Origin: Cristatella mucedo | Taxonomy: Eukaryota; Bryozoa; Phylactolaemata; Cristatellidae | Assembly (NCBI GenBank): GCA_009760855.2 | Contig: WPIO01000131.1 | Span: 124,001-188,000, forward strand | Length of the DNA: 64,000 nt | Reading direction: 5' to 3' | Shown: piece by piece, positions 23,216 through 50,022 of the stretch | Position numbering within the stretch: the stretch's first letter is position 1 | Layout of the letters: each line of letters begins with the position of its first letter | Program-made: the position numbers and the translations under genes | The notes under the pieces: model-generated | Database searches by the model: none | What the model saw: only the letters and a program-made list of their open reading frames with translations | Told to the model about the DNA's origin: nothing

Positions 23216-24332
23216 GAAGCTATGCGCCCGGCGGCAAATGGATTACCTACTGCCGAGCCGTAGGCTCTTCACCCACAAGATGTCTCGGCTTCAGTGCCAT
23301 GCAGACGAAGCTTGCACGAAGTTGAGTGCACTTGGTTAAGAATGACGCTGGCAAGTTCACACCGACAGACGAGGCTCTCGGTTTTGTGGCGGTGCCTGCA
23401 AAAGAGGCACCGCCCACAATGTGTGCCTTGTGGGGGTGACCCGCTGCAGTCCCGATATCTCGGTGCAAAAGTTCCTGATATCTTGGGCCCGCCTGCAGGC
23501 ACTCTCATCTGCAAGAACGGCTCTTTCGAAGGAGCCAGCCAGCAAGCATGGACCGGACGTGTGAGGTTTTCCAAGTGAGGAACAATTCGCATGATCCAGT
23601 GCAGGCCCCCTCCGGAGTTTGTGTCCGACCGACATTGTCAGTCCAGTAGCAACCGGCCCCCTGTGGTATCCCACGTAACCGAAGTCAGCCTTTGCTGTAG
23701 CCACCAGCAGGCCACTCACCACGGCAGCTGGTTCTCTCTCCTCCTCCTGGCGTTAGCCTAGTTTGGACGTGTGAGCAGTGTCGGTTTCGGTCTTCCAGTG
23801 ATTGCATGCTTCCCTCTGCATCTCGACAAACGAGATTACCGGCGAGTGTTTACTGAAAATGCAGAATCCAATTTCGCCTTTTTGAAGCAGCACTACGGTT
23901 GCTAGGCAAGCTGGCTAACTACCCCATTGGTCTCTATTCTATCTGTCTCCAGCTTCAGCCAGTCCAATCAGTCTGTTTATCTTGTTAAGCTCTCTCTCTC
24001 TCTCTCTGGCTGGATCAGGAAGCAGCAGCAGCAGCCGCCGCAGCAGCTCGTTTGCCTTTGCCTCCAGGCACTTCTGCCTTTAGCTACTAGGCTATGCACG
24101 GGCTATGCACGGCCGGTAGCTGCTCTTTTGCTGTGCAAGCTCCAATGAGCCGGATAATTGCTGCCCATCGAAATTTCAGTCAAAAGATGGCTGACAATTT
24201 CTTTTCGGCCTCTGTGGCTGAAGCAGCAAGCATTGGGATCAGCTCCGCAGCCTACGCAGCTAAGCACCTTACTGCAGCCTAGAACAACTCGCAGCCACTT
24301 CAGACGGTACTGTGATCAAATCAGGAGTGCAA
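23216..24332. other. No gene recognised
   Basis: A small imperfect hairpin lies near 23386-23416. A short (CT)n run occurs at 23992-24007. No exon was recognised. Confidence 0.4.
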
Positions 24333-24750
<418 letters not shown>

Positions 24751-25985
24751 GCTAACTTAAGGGTAAGAAAAGAGATATAGGTGCAGGAGTTTTCCTCCTT
24801 ATGGCTCGTCGGTATTGAGTAAAGCAAAAATTGGGCAGACAAATTTGCGGCATGGTTTGTTCGCGTGCTTGCCGGCGTGTCTGTACACGCACCAACGTGC
24901 AAATGCCTGTTTGGCCTTCCCCAATGGCGGCCGGCCCAAGCCGTACCAGCTGGCTGAGCGGCGTGCACATTTTCCATTAGCCGTCCATCTCGACGGCTGC
25001 GCTGGCCTGCCGCGACGGACGGACCGACGCGGGCAGACACATGAATAGAAGCCAGCAGATTACCTAATTGAAATAATGGCGCACTTCACCAGCCACTTTA
25101 ACAATTGACCGAGCTTCCGTGTGTACACAGGTAGCGCCGTACCGCTCGCTCGTGCTAGGGCCGCCAGCGCTCGGTGCTGGAGAGACGCACAGACACTGGC
25201 ACACAGACACTGCTGCATGCCAAGCTTGACAGGCAGCAGCACGGCGCCCGAAGCAGCCGAGACAATCCTCGCGATTCGCGCGGCGCCGCCGGTTGATACG
25301 ATCGGCTGGTTCGGCTCGCAGGGTGGGCGCCGCCGGGTCGACAGTGCAGCGCCTGCCTGCCTGCCTGGCTGTTTCGTCGCTGCAGCCTGGCAAAAGGGCC
25401 GGGCTACTCGACTTGGTGGCGTGCCTTGAGCAGCAGATCTGTCGGAGGCGGGGGGGAAAGGGGGCGACCACTCAGGCAGTCATAGACTTAAGCCAAGGAA
25501 GGGTCAGCCAATGTATGTAGCCCCCCCCCCTCCGGGTCGTACCATTTCGGTGGCCGGCCAGCTCATGCAACTCGCGCGTGAGCCAACTCACGTGATTTGC
25601 TTGCATATGCGACCGGTGCTGGCTGGCCAACATTGCCCCCCCCCCCCCCCCCCCCGATCTTGCTCAAATAGGGAGGATGACGCCCAGGCGAGCATGTGAG
25701 TGTGAGCTGACCAGCTCTGCTGCCGTTGCTTCTTCCTAGCGTGGGCAAACAAGAAGATCCTATGTACTGCAACTGAATCAACTGCCTGCCTGGCTCCAAG
25801 CAGCTGGTCGAGAAGAATGAAAAAGCTATTTCTATCGTTTGCTGGTAGATAGGCGAAGGGTGTAAACATGCAGCATCCAGCAATCTGGCTGGCGATTGTC
25901 TTTGAGCCTATCGATGTCGGTCGCTTGTCCATTCTAGCATTCAGTGTGCTTCAATAAATACCCTAAGCACGAATGAGCACCTCCC
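24751..25985. other. No gene recognised
   Basis: Includes a 20-base C tract at 25636-25655. Nothing matching the missing first half of PDZ1 was found here. Confidence 0.4.
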
Positions 25986-26001
25986 GATGGCCGATCTGCC
26001 T

Positions 26002-26037
<36 letters not shown>

Positions 26038-26112
26038 CCCTCTCTGTCTTTCCCATAGTCTCTCTATCTCTCTCTCTCTCTCCTCTGTCTCTCTGTCTCT
26101 GTCTCTCTCGCT
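25986..26112. repeat. (CT)n-rich tract upstream of PDZRN-like exon A
   Basis: CT-rich for about 125 bp, ending roughly 200 bp before the exon A acceptor. Confidence 0.9.
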
Positions 26113-26316
26113 CCTTGTTCTAATCGCTTTGCACTTTTGAGGTTGGATCCTGCGTTGTTGCTACCGCTGTTGCCGCCGCGCTGTCATGCTTCTAGCCAAA
26201 GCCACCAGGAGGCAGGCGGAGCCTCTTGTCACCACTATGACTGTATCCAAACGTTGACAGAACCTTGCCCGTCGTACTTGCAACGCATCGACTCGTGTCT
26301 CTTTGCAATCTCACAG

Positions 26317-39580
<13,264 letters not shown>

Positions 39581-40700
39581 CGGGTGCCAGCTAGTGTATG
39601 CGCGCCCGTCGCCTGGTCTGCTGGGAATGGGGGGGGGGACTGTCTCCTCGACTGCTGCTGTCGGCAGTGCAGTCACATGATCTGCCGACGTTTCTTTTTG
39701 TTATTGGTGGCCCGGTGCTGGCCTGCTGTCATGTGATCTGCTGCTTCTTTGTTATTGGTGGCCTGGAGCTGGCCCAGTCACCTAGGCTCTCGCGTGTGCC
39801 GGCTGCTGCTTCTGTTGCTGCTGGCAGGCGGCTAAACCTAAGGCACGCTCCGTGCCAGCTCGTGGTGCAATGCCTATGGCTGCTGCTGCTGCTCAGCACG
39901 AGACACTTTTCAAAGTGCCGTCAAGCCAAGGCAATCAGCGCTAACGTGCAAGTGCGACCGGCGTTAGTCGCTACTGTGACTAGTCAGGCCTTGTACTTGT
40001 ACTTGTTTTCAGATTCAATATTTTATGACAATGGAGTCTCGACGCTCCCGATCATTCCCCGCCGCTCGCCGCCCCGGTGCAGCCGTACAGGCGCAGTGAC
40101 GCGCTGCGTGCCCGATCTCTTTTTTTCGGGCGCAACGATCGAAGGAAGCGGGTGTTACAGTGACGCGATGGTAGAGTGTGCTAGCCTCATCGGCTAGGCT
40201 GTGCAGAGGCGGCGACATGTTCGCCGCTCGGACAACTGGAGGTCTTCATTGGTGGGCCAAGCCCGCGTTTCAGGCTGGCTGAGGATTTCCGGCTGCAGCG
40301 TGCGATTCGCGCGATGTGCAGTCACGAGGTGGTGGCCGAGAAAAGAGAGAACTATCATCATCTTTATTGGAAAAAAGAGGCTTCTAACTTCAGCCATTTA
40401 CTTCAATGAGCCAGCTGACTGGGCGGGACTAGGTTTGTTGAGGGTGCATGACAGAAGGCCACAGCCATTGGGCCGGAAGTCAGCCGTACATCGGCCGCTG
40501 AATGCAGCCATTGCTTCCTGGATACTTATTTCAGCATCATCAGCAGGATGAAAGCGGCGGTTTATGGAGGCTAGTGTGCGTGTGTGATCATGGAGATCAC
40601 ACACGCCCTGGGCTCATTTGCCTCATGAGAGTCAAAATAAAGGTTGGCTAATAGAACTGCCTTATTTATATATATAGTGGGGAGGATCATTACAGCAGCT
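39581..40700 (+). other. Probable 3' UTR and downstream sequence of the PDZRN-like gene
   Basis: No coding frame is supportable here. A candidate polyadenylation signal AATAAA occurs at 40636-40641, about 1.06 kb after the stop, and CAATAAA recurs near 40706. Two imperfect copies of a segment containing ttattggtggcc occur near 39700 and 39753. A 12-bp perfect hairpin lies at 40578-40606. The transcript end is inferred, not shown. Confidence 0.35.
40578..40606. repeat. 12-bp perfect hairpin
   Basis: gcgtgtgtgatc and its exact complement around a 5-nt loop. Confidence 0.85.
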
Positions 40701-40799
40701 TGCAGTGGGCAATAAAGGTGTGGGCGAGACCCTCAGCCTGGGTCGGAAAGTGCAGCTTAGCGCGAGCCAGCGCCAACGGCTCCACTGGGGTGGAGCTGT

Positions 40800-41360
40800 C
40801 TTCCATCACGGCCGAGCAAGCCTACCTATCAGATCAACTCCCCACCAGGCTAAGCGGTGCTCCACAGCTTTTCGGAATCTGTTTGACTACACCTTGTACA
40901 AACCTCAAATCCTTTGGAGCCTGTGCCTCTAGTTCGTATGTTTCGCTTTGCAGCAAATGTAAAGCCCCTAGAAAGAGATTGAGTTCTCTGAGGGTGCTTT
41001 ATCAGGTGTATTACTGTTATTATTATTATAGTGCTTCCAAAGCCTGGAACTCACTCCCGACCTGCGACATATCTGATTTGTCCGCATTTAAAAAAGAAAC
41101 TACAAACGCACCTTTATGACAGCATTTAGTGAGTCCCAGTGATCCGTCCTTCACGTGCTTATGCATGCTGACACTGCTCATGCCGCCACTAACCACACTT
41201 GCATGCTGACACTGTGCATATCACCCCTAACCATGTTATTCTTGTTGTATACTGAGCACAATATCACTAACCATTCGATCGTGCTTCCTTGGCACCAACT
41301 GTAAAGCGCATTGAAAGAGATTGAGTTATCCTAGGGCGCTTTATCAAATGTGTTATGTTC
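40800..41360 (+). mobile_element. LINE family A 3' fragment with a nested LINE tail
   Basis: The C-terminal coding end is recognisable: LSDQLPTRLSG, then after an interruption SKAWNSLPTCDISDLSAFKKE. It is followed by the 3' UTR, with repeated ctaaccac and gcatgctgacac phrases, and a terminal tail at 41283-41360. Between the homologue of AGTTCGTATG and CCCAAAGCCTGG sits a second tail of about 90 bp (about 40936-41030) ending in (TTA)n. It is a later, extremely 5'-truncated insertion. Confidence 0.8.
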
Positions 41361-42537
41361 AGCACATTTTCCCGTCAGCCAAAAGCTAGTCTCCAGCCCA
41401 TCGCCTCGAGCAGGCAAGGTAAGAGTGGATGCCATTCTGGGCATGACGCCGTGCTTCAGCCCCGGGCGAGTTTCATTGTTGGTTCGCTATCCTTCTCGTT
41501 GGCGGGTGAGTCCTGAGTCCCCCACCCACCCCACCCCAGTTGCAGATAGACTTGGCAGATGACGTCTGGACGACGCTAAACTAAATTTTAGCGACCAGGC
41601 TCTGACGAAATGTCACAGCTGCACGGTAGACTTCATTTCCTTTCCTCTGTGTTCCCATATATGCAGCAGCATGCATGCTCCTGCGTGGCCGCATGCACGA
41701 ACAGCAGTGAGTTCCGAGATTCAGCAGCTGACCTTTGAACCTGTGAACCGATGGCAGCCGGATAGGAGTGGGAGCCTAAGCTCTGCAGGGCACGATGGAG
41801 CAATCGCAGCATTGAGGAGGCGACGCATCCACACGACAGGCATGCATAAAGGGACAGAACACACTGAACAAGAGAGGGGAAGAGCAAAAAAGAGAGAGAG
41901 AAAGAAAGAGAGAGGGGAAGAGCAGAGAGGGTGAGATAAAGGAAGAAACAGATAAAGATTAAAAGAAACAATTCGGTAGGACCACGAAGAGGCAGAGAGT
42001 GACAGGAACGTGTCAACGACTGCTACCAATACCAAAAAACCCATTGAGTGTTGGGTCAAGTGCCCCGATCAAGGAGTCGGCTTACATCTGTCTGTCACTC
42101 GTCCGTGACACCGCGTGGCTGAGCTGCTTAGATGGCACCCCTGTTAGAGACGGGACTTGTTATTACGAATCAAAAGTAGGATTCCGATGGCGGAGAGAGA
42201 CCGACCTTGGAATGCAGGTAGGCTCGACAGACATCATTGGCCCCCACGGTGCGAGGAGAGCCGTTTAAGTGAAAGTGCCAGCTCTGGCACCGGCCACAGG
42301 CATGCAGGACCTTCTGCCACGGTGCTCAGCCACGATGTCCCTGCTGGGCTGTCTGCAGGCAGCTGCATTCAGTTGAAAAGCTGTGCCAACGTTTGGATAG
42401 CAGTCACTACACAGCTGGCTCAGCTGCTGCCCGTTTGCACAACGAACTGTTCTCTTTATGTCTGTCTATCCTCAGTTGACCATTCTCACTGCCCTTTCTT
42501 ACAGCCGCGGGGCGGAGACAGTGAGAAAGGGTGTGAG
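41361..42537. other. No gene recognised
   Basis: Contains a GA-rich stretch at 41875-41935. No domain or exon was recognised. Confidence 0.4.
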
Positions 42538-43679
<1,142 letters not shown>

Positions 43680-44800
43680 TTAATAATAATTATTTATATT
43701 TATTTAATACGTATGACTATTCATATTTATTTAATATTTACAATTATTTAATAAAGACGGTACCGAAGAATGCGAGCATCTCGCCAACATGTCTAGGCAC
43801 TTCTGGCCACGTGCTCGAAATGAAGCGAATCGATTGGTTAGGGATACAATGCATGCACGCAACGGCGGGCGAGTACGAACGAGCGAAGGACTTTTCGCAG
43901 TCGGTTGGAGCAAGCGCAGCTTTGAGGAACAAGTGAGCCTTTAGCTTCTCTTTAAATGCTATGAAGTCAGAGGATGTCGTCATGCATTGATGATCAGTCG
44001 ATATGCAGCTTGATCGAGTGCCAGTCGACAGTTCGGCGAGAAGGGAAAACGTTACGTGGCAGTTACACAGCATTCACGACAGCAGACAAGCCGAGCCATC
44101 GAGCTGTGTACCAAGTGTTGTGAGCATTTCTATGGCACGGACAGTAAGACCTGCGTACACAGTGAGTCCTCCCCCCCCCCCCCCCCCCGTGTGTCTAGAC
44201 TGGATATCGCAAATGCATTTGCCAGATCGGCTGAGGTATGCTTTTCAGAGCAGGCATGAATTTAGTTAGGATTGCTGACAGAGCTTAAATTAGGCACACT
44301 TGACGGTAGAGCTGATGAGGCCATCTAGTTAGAGGCAATTTTTTCACTGAATACCCAGACTGCATGCAGATGCAGCATGAACTATCGCTGGCTCAGCCTG
44401 TTTTGAGTATTACCCGCTTTTTCGTTTCTGAGAAAGAACACGGGGTTTGCCCATGACTAGTAAGCTTTCATTTTATTATTCTTATCATTTTATTCTATTT
44501 TTGTTTCCTATTTAATTTTTATTTTGTTTTTTGGTTTTATCGTCATTCAATTCGAGAAAGTTTGCTACCATCCAAGCTCGAATGCCACACAAGATGGTTT
44601 GAGAGAGTTTGACCTACTGAAAGATACATGTGTGAGCCATCTGCATATAAGTGAAAGCCGGATTGTGCTTGGCGATTGCAGTGTAATAGAATGATTATAA
44701 ATTGTGAAAAAATATGGACCTAGAATAGATCCCTGGGTACCGCATACTTTAAAGACTCCCTGGATGACCCAGTGTTGCAGGTTAACACCTATTCAATGAA
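43680..44800 (-). mobile_element. LINE family A-like copy on the minus strand
   Basis: Reading the minus strand, a reverse transcriptase motif CGTQGSILGPYFFT lies at about 44715-44750. C-terminal sequences CHVT..LLAEL and SDFIAFKEKLKAHLF lie at 43744-44073. The spacing of about 1 kb matches the + copy at 45950-47265. The 3' side (43684-43752) is an AT-rich tail, but the standard tail hairpin is not recognisable. The upstream limit is uncertain. Confidence 0.7.
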
Positions 44801-45144
44801 ATGTCCCACTAAGATAGGACCTAAACCTGTGATGTACAGTGCCATTAATAAAGCCCAGGCGAGATGATTGGTGCTTGGTGATAAATAGAAGCAGGTGCTG
44901 CTAAGAGATTCAGCAAAACTCTCTGAGAGACTTTGCCAAAGAAAGCGTTCGGGAGAGGGTCGTTTTATGCGATACAGTGCTGTGATGCTCTGTCAAGTGA
45001 TTCGCTCTAAAACCTGATAAGACGTCATTTGCTGGCCTGAAGTTTGATATGTGAATTAGCTGCTCTGCCACTACTTAATCCAATGCCTCTGACAGAAGGC
45101 TAACACACTGACTGGCGGAAGGTGCAGGAGGTGCATAAGTTCTC

Positions 45145-45318
45145 CTGGTTTGGTCCAGTGAGTAAGGTACCTCGTCTTTAACGACCGAGGTCAAGGTGAA
45201 TGTATTTGATGTCGGAGGGCAGGGCTTGAGCCCTGCTGCATATGTGGAGCTCTTGAATAGAGACTAAGTTCTCTCAGGGTGCTCTAAAAATGAATTATAT
45301 TTGTATTCATTTAATTTG
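45145..45318 (+). mobile_element. tRNA-derived SINE
   Basis: Box A-like TGGTCCAGTGAGTAAGG, box B-like GGGCTTGAGCCC near 45225, a degraded tail (gagctcttgaatagagacta) and an AT-rich end. Confidence 0.8.
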
Positions 45319-45949
45319 GTCTAGAATCAACTTTTTAATGAGCAGCCTAACAATAGCATCTTTGAAGGATGCAGGGACAGGACCTGAGGCTATGGACATG
45401 TACTTATTAGCTTAGTTTTATTATAATGTTATTTGTTATGTTTGCAGCCAAATTCACGGCAGCAGCAGATCTATACTTGATAGTAATAATAACAGTAACA
45501 ATTATATGCTTCTCGGGACGAGAACGGTAGGAATGCGGTCTGTGAGACTAGTGATTTTCTCAGACTGAAAGATGAACTTGAAGGTCAGTAGTGGCAAACT
45601 TAAAGATGAGCATTTAGGCAGAGTGAAGGAGTGAGGCTTAAAAGACTGCCGACCATCGGCTGCCTGACCAGTCAGTCGGAGTAATTCATAAAGTAGGTGC
45701 TTGAGTTTGACCTTGACCTAGACTTGACCTACGCCGAACAGCTCAAAGGAGTCGGGGTACCCCCCCCCCCCCCCCCGATGCAAAGGAGAATGCGCCGGTA
45801 GATGAGCCTCCATTATGATGAGTCCTCTCTTGCTTCACTAGCGCCAAAGGACAGAGTCGCCTGATTCGAGGACGCTGCCGCTGAATCAGTGGTTCGGATG
45901 CAGTGGCACGGATATCCGGTGGTGCACAGTCCTTCTTGAGCGCCCCTGA

Positions 45950-47265
45950 TCTCGGGCCTGGGCATCGCTGGCACTGAACTGCAATGGTTCGTGTCCTCTT
46001 TCAGTGGGAGACTCCCGAGTATCGATATGCATGAACAAAGATCATCCGAGGAAACTCTGAAATACGGGATACCTTAGGGATCTGTGCTTGGTCCGGTTCT
46101 TTTCACGGTTTATACTCTCCATCTTGCCGATGTGATTGCCAAGCACAATCTAGACTTTCACTTCTATGCAGATGTCACTCAGTTCTACCTTTGCTTTGAT
46201 CCCTCCCAGCCCTCCAGCATGTCGAATTCTCTCAACTCCCTTGCTGCATGTATTGACGATATCAGCACATGGATGGCAGCACATTTTCTTAAATTGAATG
46301 ATGATAAAACCAACTTACTGGTTACGGCAAACCAAGTGTGATTCAGAAATTGGAAAGGCCAACGCTCAAAATCGGTTCTGCCAGCATATCTCCTGTTGAA
46401 TCTGCACGAAATCTAGGTGTCATGTTTGAAAGTGACCTTTCGTTAGACGACCGCATTGGCTCCACAGTCAAGTCTGACTACTTTCAGCTACATAACCTTG
46501 CTAACATTTGGGCTTGTTTAGATAAGGATACCACATCTAAGTTGGTCCATGCATTTGTGACATCCCGTCTCAACTTCTGTAACTCACAGCTTGCTGGCCT
46601 ACCGGCCTGTGCAAGCAGGCGCTTACAGCTGGTGCAAAACTCGGCAGCTAGGCTTGTCTGTCGTGAACATCGCAGTTGCCACGTCACACCACTTCTCGCT
46701 GACCTGCACTGGCTCCCAGTCAAGCAACGCATAGACTTCAAGGGTTTGTCGCTCACTTTTAGGTCACTTCCTTCTTTGGCTCCAGCCTACCTATCAGATC
46801 TACTGCCCAACCTGGTTAAGTATTGTACCACCCGCTTTTTGGAATCGAGCTTTTTACCCATACCTCGTACAATTCTCAAATCTTATAGAGACCGCTCCTT
46901 TAGTTCGTATGCTCCCAAAGCCTGGAACTCACTTCCGACTTTCGTCATGGCATCTGACTTGACCAGATTTAAAAAGAAACTAAAAACTTACCTATTTATC
47001 ACAGCATTTAGTGGGTCCCTGTGATTGGTCTCTTTTGTGCTTATGCGTGCTGACATTGTTGCATGCTGTCACTAACCACGCTTGCATGCTGACCCTTTGC
47101 ATGTCACCCCTAACCATGTTATTCATGTTGTTTATCAAGCGTGCTACCACTAACCATAGATCGTGTTTCCTTTGCAGCAAATGTAAAGCACCTAGACAGA
47201 GGCTTGAATTCTCTGTGGGCACTTTATCAAGTGTGTTATTATTACTATTGTTATTATTATTGCAC
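45950..47265 (+). mobile_element. LINE family A copy: 5'-truncated reverse transcriptase plus 3' UTR (L2/CR1-like)
   Basis: Non-LTR retrotransposon remnant. Frame 1 from about 45958 reads LGIAGTELQWF, then LKYGIP, a TAG stop at 46075-46077 where Gln is normal, then GSVLGPVLFTVY. The catalytic YADD box near 46165 reads YADV: its second Asp codon is Val. Frame 1 stops at 46339-46341, and the C-terminal part continues in another frame to 47022, with LADLHWLPVKQRIDFK and APKAWNSLPTF, the typical C-terminus of L2/CR1-like LINEs. A 3' UTR with the family tail hairpin and (TTA)n ends near 47265. The nonsense codon, the lost catalytic residue and the frameshift make it dead. Confidence 0.88.
46075..47022 (+). 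pseudogene. Reverse transcriptase C-terminal pseudogene of LINE family A
   Basis: Coding remnant inside the element: reverse transcriptase palm motifs (GSVLGP, then YADV in place of YADD, then LKLNDDKT) in one frame up to 46341, and the C-terminal thumb/tail region in a second frame from 46338. Three lesions are visible: TAG at 46075-46077, GAC to GTC in the YADD box at 46174-46176, and a stop/frameshift at about 46340. Confidence 0.85.
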
Positions 47266-47417
47266 AATGGCCCTGGCCTCTCCCATCACCGATAGAGAGT
47301 CCTGCAGGTGACCTGAGTCGTGGCCATGGCCGGCAAAAGAACCGTTGGTGCTACAGTTTACTCCAGCTCATGTCAACACTTGATGCTCGTCTAGGTTTTG
47401 ACATCTGCACTTGGTTC

Positions 47418-47461
47418 GATCGGCTGAGAAGCAGCGGCTGGCTGCTGCTTCTCAGCCGATC
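47418..47461. repeat. 18-bp perfect hairpin
   Basis: gatcggctgagaagcagc (47418-47435) and its exact complement (47444-47461), loop 8 nt. Confidence 0.9.
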
Positions 47462-48683
47462 CTGCAGCTCCTGCAGCCAAAGCGTCCTGGCATCCTGTGC
47501 GAAAAGGCAGCGACGTTTTCTTCGGGCACCTTGATGCTGTACAAGATAGCAGGTCGGGAGGAAGGGCCGTGGACGAGTGAGTGTGTGTGTGCCGGCGACT
47601 GTGGACTCGGGCGCTAATCAACCTTCTGGCAGCAACTGCCTACCCTGCAGGCTGGCACCTCGGTGACCTACGGCTGTGGCCAGGCAGTCTGTCTGTTTTG
47701 GCACTGGTTGCTCCTGCATTGGCTGCTGAAGATAGGAATCTCTTGAAATGCAAGTCGTTAGATGCTCGAGGGATGGGATGGACTCGGATTGCAAGCAGCA
47801 CAGTGGGTGCGCTGCAGCCGCGGCCTGCAGCGCCCGACCCGACCCGAGGTCTCACTAGCCACCAGCCAGCTGCTCCGGCTGTGGCTGTGGCTGTGGCTGT
47901 GGCTCCGGCTGTGGCTGCTTCATCGGCCGGCACCTGAAATAGCAGGCAGCAACAATTGCCGGATGAAGGAGGCGATTAACTGGCGATTAGAGGTGTAGTG
48001 TCAATTGTCGTGCAATACCTTGTAATTACTTCCAGCATATCAGCTGCAACCACCACTTCCGTCCCGGGTCTGTCCAGCCTGCATGGCAGGTTACCTCCGA
48101 TCTGATGCTGCTGGTCGGCTAGTTGACCTGCAGCTGGGGTGAGGAGGCTTACTAATCCTCTGCCCTCTTCCTGTCCACTCGCGAGAGCAGCCATTTTTTG
48201 CACCAGGGTCTGCCTTCTAAAAATACTTCCCTGTCCATGTACCTGCAGATGCACAATAGGAGTTCGATGATTAGACAAAACCGGACATTCATTAGGATTA
48301 GGGAGGTTTCTAGGATTAGGGCGGTTGCCAGGATTCAATGGTTCAGACTGTCCGGTTGTTGACTGCCTACGTGTAAACTCAGTAATCCGGCCTGAGTACT
48401 GGCAGCTGATCCCTTGTCTGAAACAGCCTTTCATCCGGGTACCAATTACTGTGTCGTCAGGCAAACTATCACCAATGCTGCCATAGTGGTGGTGCAGTAG
48501 AATCTATTGTTCGGTCGGTGCATGGACACTTGCTCTGTTGGGGGGGGGGGAGCTCTTGGTCCTGCAAAAGAACCAGGACTAAGATGTGAATGATGCGTGA
48601 GGCGCAATTCATTCACTCGATCTTCATTCAATAAAAATGGATGCACTCGCACAACGTGCTGTTGTCAGTCGGTTTCAGCCGCC
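47462..48683. other. No gene recognised
   Basis: A (GGCTGT)n stretch lies at 47878-47912. A 162-codon minus-strand frame (47976-48464) has no recognised domain and no supporting splice context, so it is not called. Confidence 0.4.
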
Positions 48684-48850
48684 CAGGTTTGGCCCAGAGA
48701 GCAAGGTGCTCACAGCTAAGGATCGAGGTCAAAGTGAATGCATTTAATGACCGAGGTCGTGGGCTTGAGCCCTGCTGCATACGGGAAGTGCCTGAATAAA
48801 GATTAAGTTTATTTAGAGCGCTATACAAATGAATTATACATTTATTTATG
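48684..48850 (+). mobile_element. tRNA-derived SINE
   Basis: Degenerate box A region (tggcccagagagcaaggtgc), box B-like GGGCTTGAGCCC near 48761, then the tail aagtgcctgaataaagatta and gcgctatacaaatgaatt. Confidence 0.8.
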
Positions 48851-48904
48851 CAAACCAATCAGAGGAAGCTGTTCTGTGCACCTAATCTGTTCGCTACCGA
48901 ATGG

Positions 48905-49010
48905 GCATCAAAAGGCCCTAAGGCTGTGAGTGCTTGCACTATAAAAAAAATCTCTTGAGCACGGTCTTCGTGGCTTTGTAGAGCTACAGACAGAGATAAA
49001 TTACATTAAG
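48905..49010 (+). mobile_element. LINE family B 3' end fragment
   Basis: About 90 bp parallel the end of the family B copy at 58527-58620: aaggctgtgagtgcttgcac, a run of A, then gtcttcgtggctttgtagag and ctacagacagagata. It directly follows a SINE. Confidence 0.55.
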
Positions 49011-49899
49011 TTCACTGCTCCTAACCACCCCAAATGTATGAGGTAATGAATGTTGGGGAAGTTGTCTACTCACCAAAACTGCAAGTGCTGGCAATAATTA
49101 GTTTTTAGAAAACGAAATTTATCTAACTGCTTACTGCAGTAGCAGTGGACACTATTGCCACAATGACCGAACTTCCAGAGAAACTTCCAGAGAGTTATAG
49201 TAATGAGCTGCTTGGATGAGCACCGTCCATCTGTACGGCAGAGCATCACTTGGCTGATGCTGTGTCATATCGTTGCCTTGTCGATATTCCACGTGAATGG
49301 ATGCAGCCGACCTGTAATGAGAGAATGCAGATACCCAATAAATGCCCCATGAATGCACCGGCCTGATCTGCTGCCGGAAGTCGTGTCAATCTGGTAGACC
49401 CTCACCGAGTCAGAGTGCAAGCTCCACACTATTTCGTATGGGCTGCTTCCTGCGAGCAAAGAGCTGCCTCTCCGAGAGTGAGCTCTAGGACATCTCTGGC
49501 CACATTGGCTGCACGTGACTATGCTGACCATGATTGGTGCCAGCCAGAGAATCAGCAATCAAGCCCGATGCAAGGTCGAGGTCGAGATGACGATCAAACG
49601 TTCAAGCCTGGCAGCGGCCTCGGGTATGTGCTTGAGGTCAATGGTAACGTGCTGCCGATGCACATCTTTACCACTAATGTCAACTGATATCGCTTTCCGG
49701 TGTATGTGCTGTGGGTGCTGTAGCAGGATTGAAGCAGGATTGACACGGTTGTGGCAGTCAGCCTGTTAAATGAATGAGTGCGCCCGCACGTGCTTGCAGT
49801 GATACAACGTCCTTTCCCGGTTTCTCTCCCGGTCGCCGAATAATCCCTTATTTAAAATACACTTCAAGATGTCAGGGTCACAGCTGGGCAATCTTATCT
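49011..49899. other. No gene recognised
   Basis: Unremarkable sequence; short frames only. Confidence 0.4.
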
Positions 49900-50022
49900 T
49901 AACATGATATTACTCACCATTCAATTGCATTTCCCTTTGCAGCAGATGTAAAGTGCCTAGAAAGAGATTGAGTTCTCTTAGGGCGCTTTATCAAGTGCAT
50001 TATTATAATTATTATTATTATT
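49900..50022 (+). mobile_element. LINE family A tail fragment
   Basis: Short piece of 3' UTR (caccattcaattgcatttcc) leading into a near-consensus tail hairpin and (ATT)n. It has no coding content. Confidence 0.72.

Noticed and set aside
48296-48340. Telomere-like aggattagg repeats
   Set aside because: Only two or three imperfect copies with variable spacing.
47976-48464. 162-codon minus-strand frame
   Set aside because: More protein-like than most, but no recognised domain, no splice context, and located among repeats.
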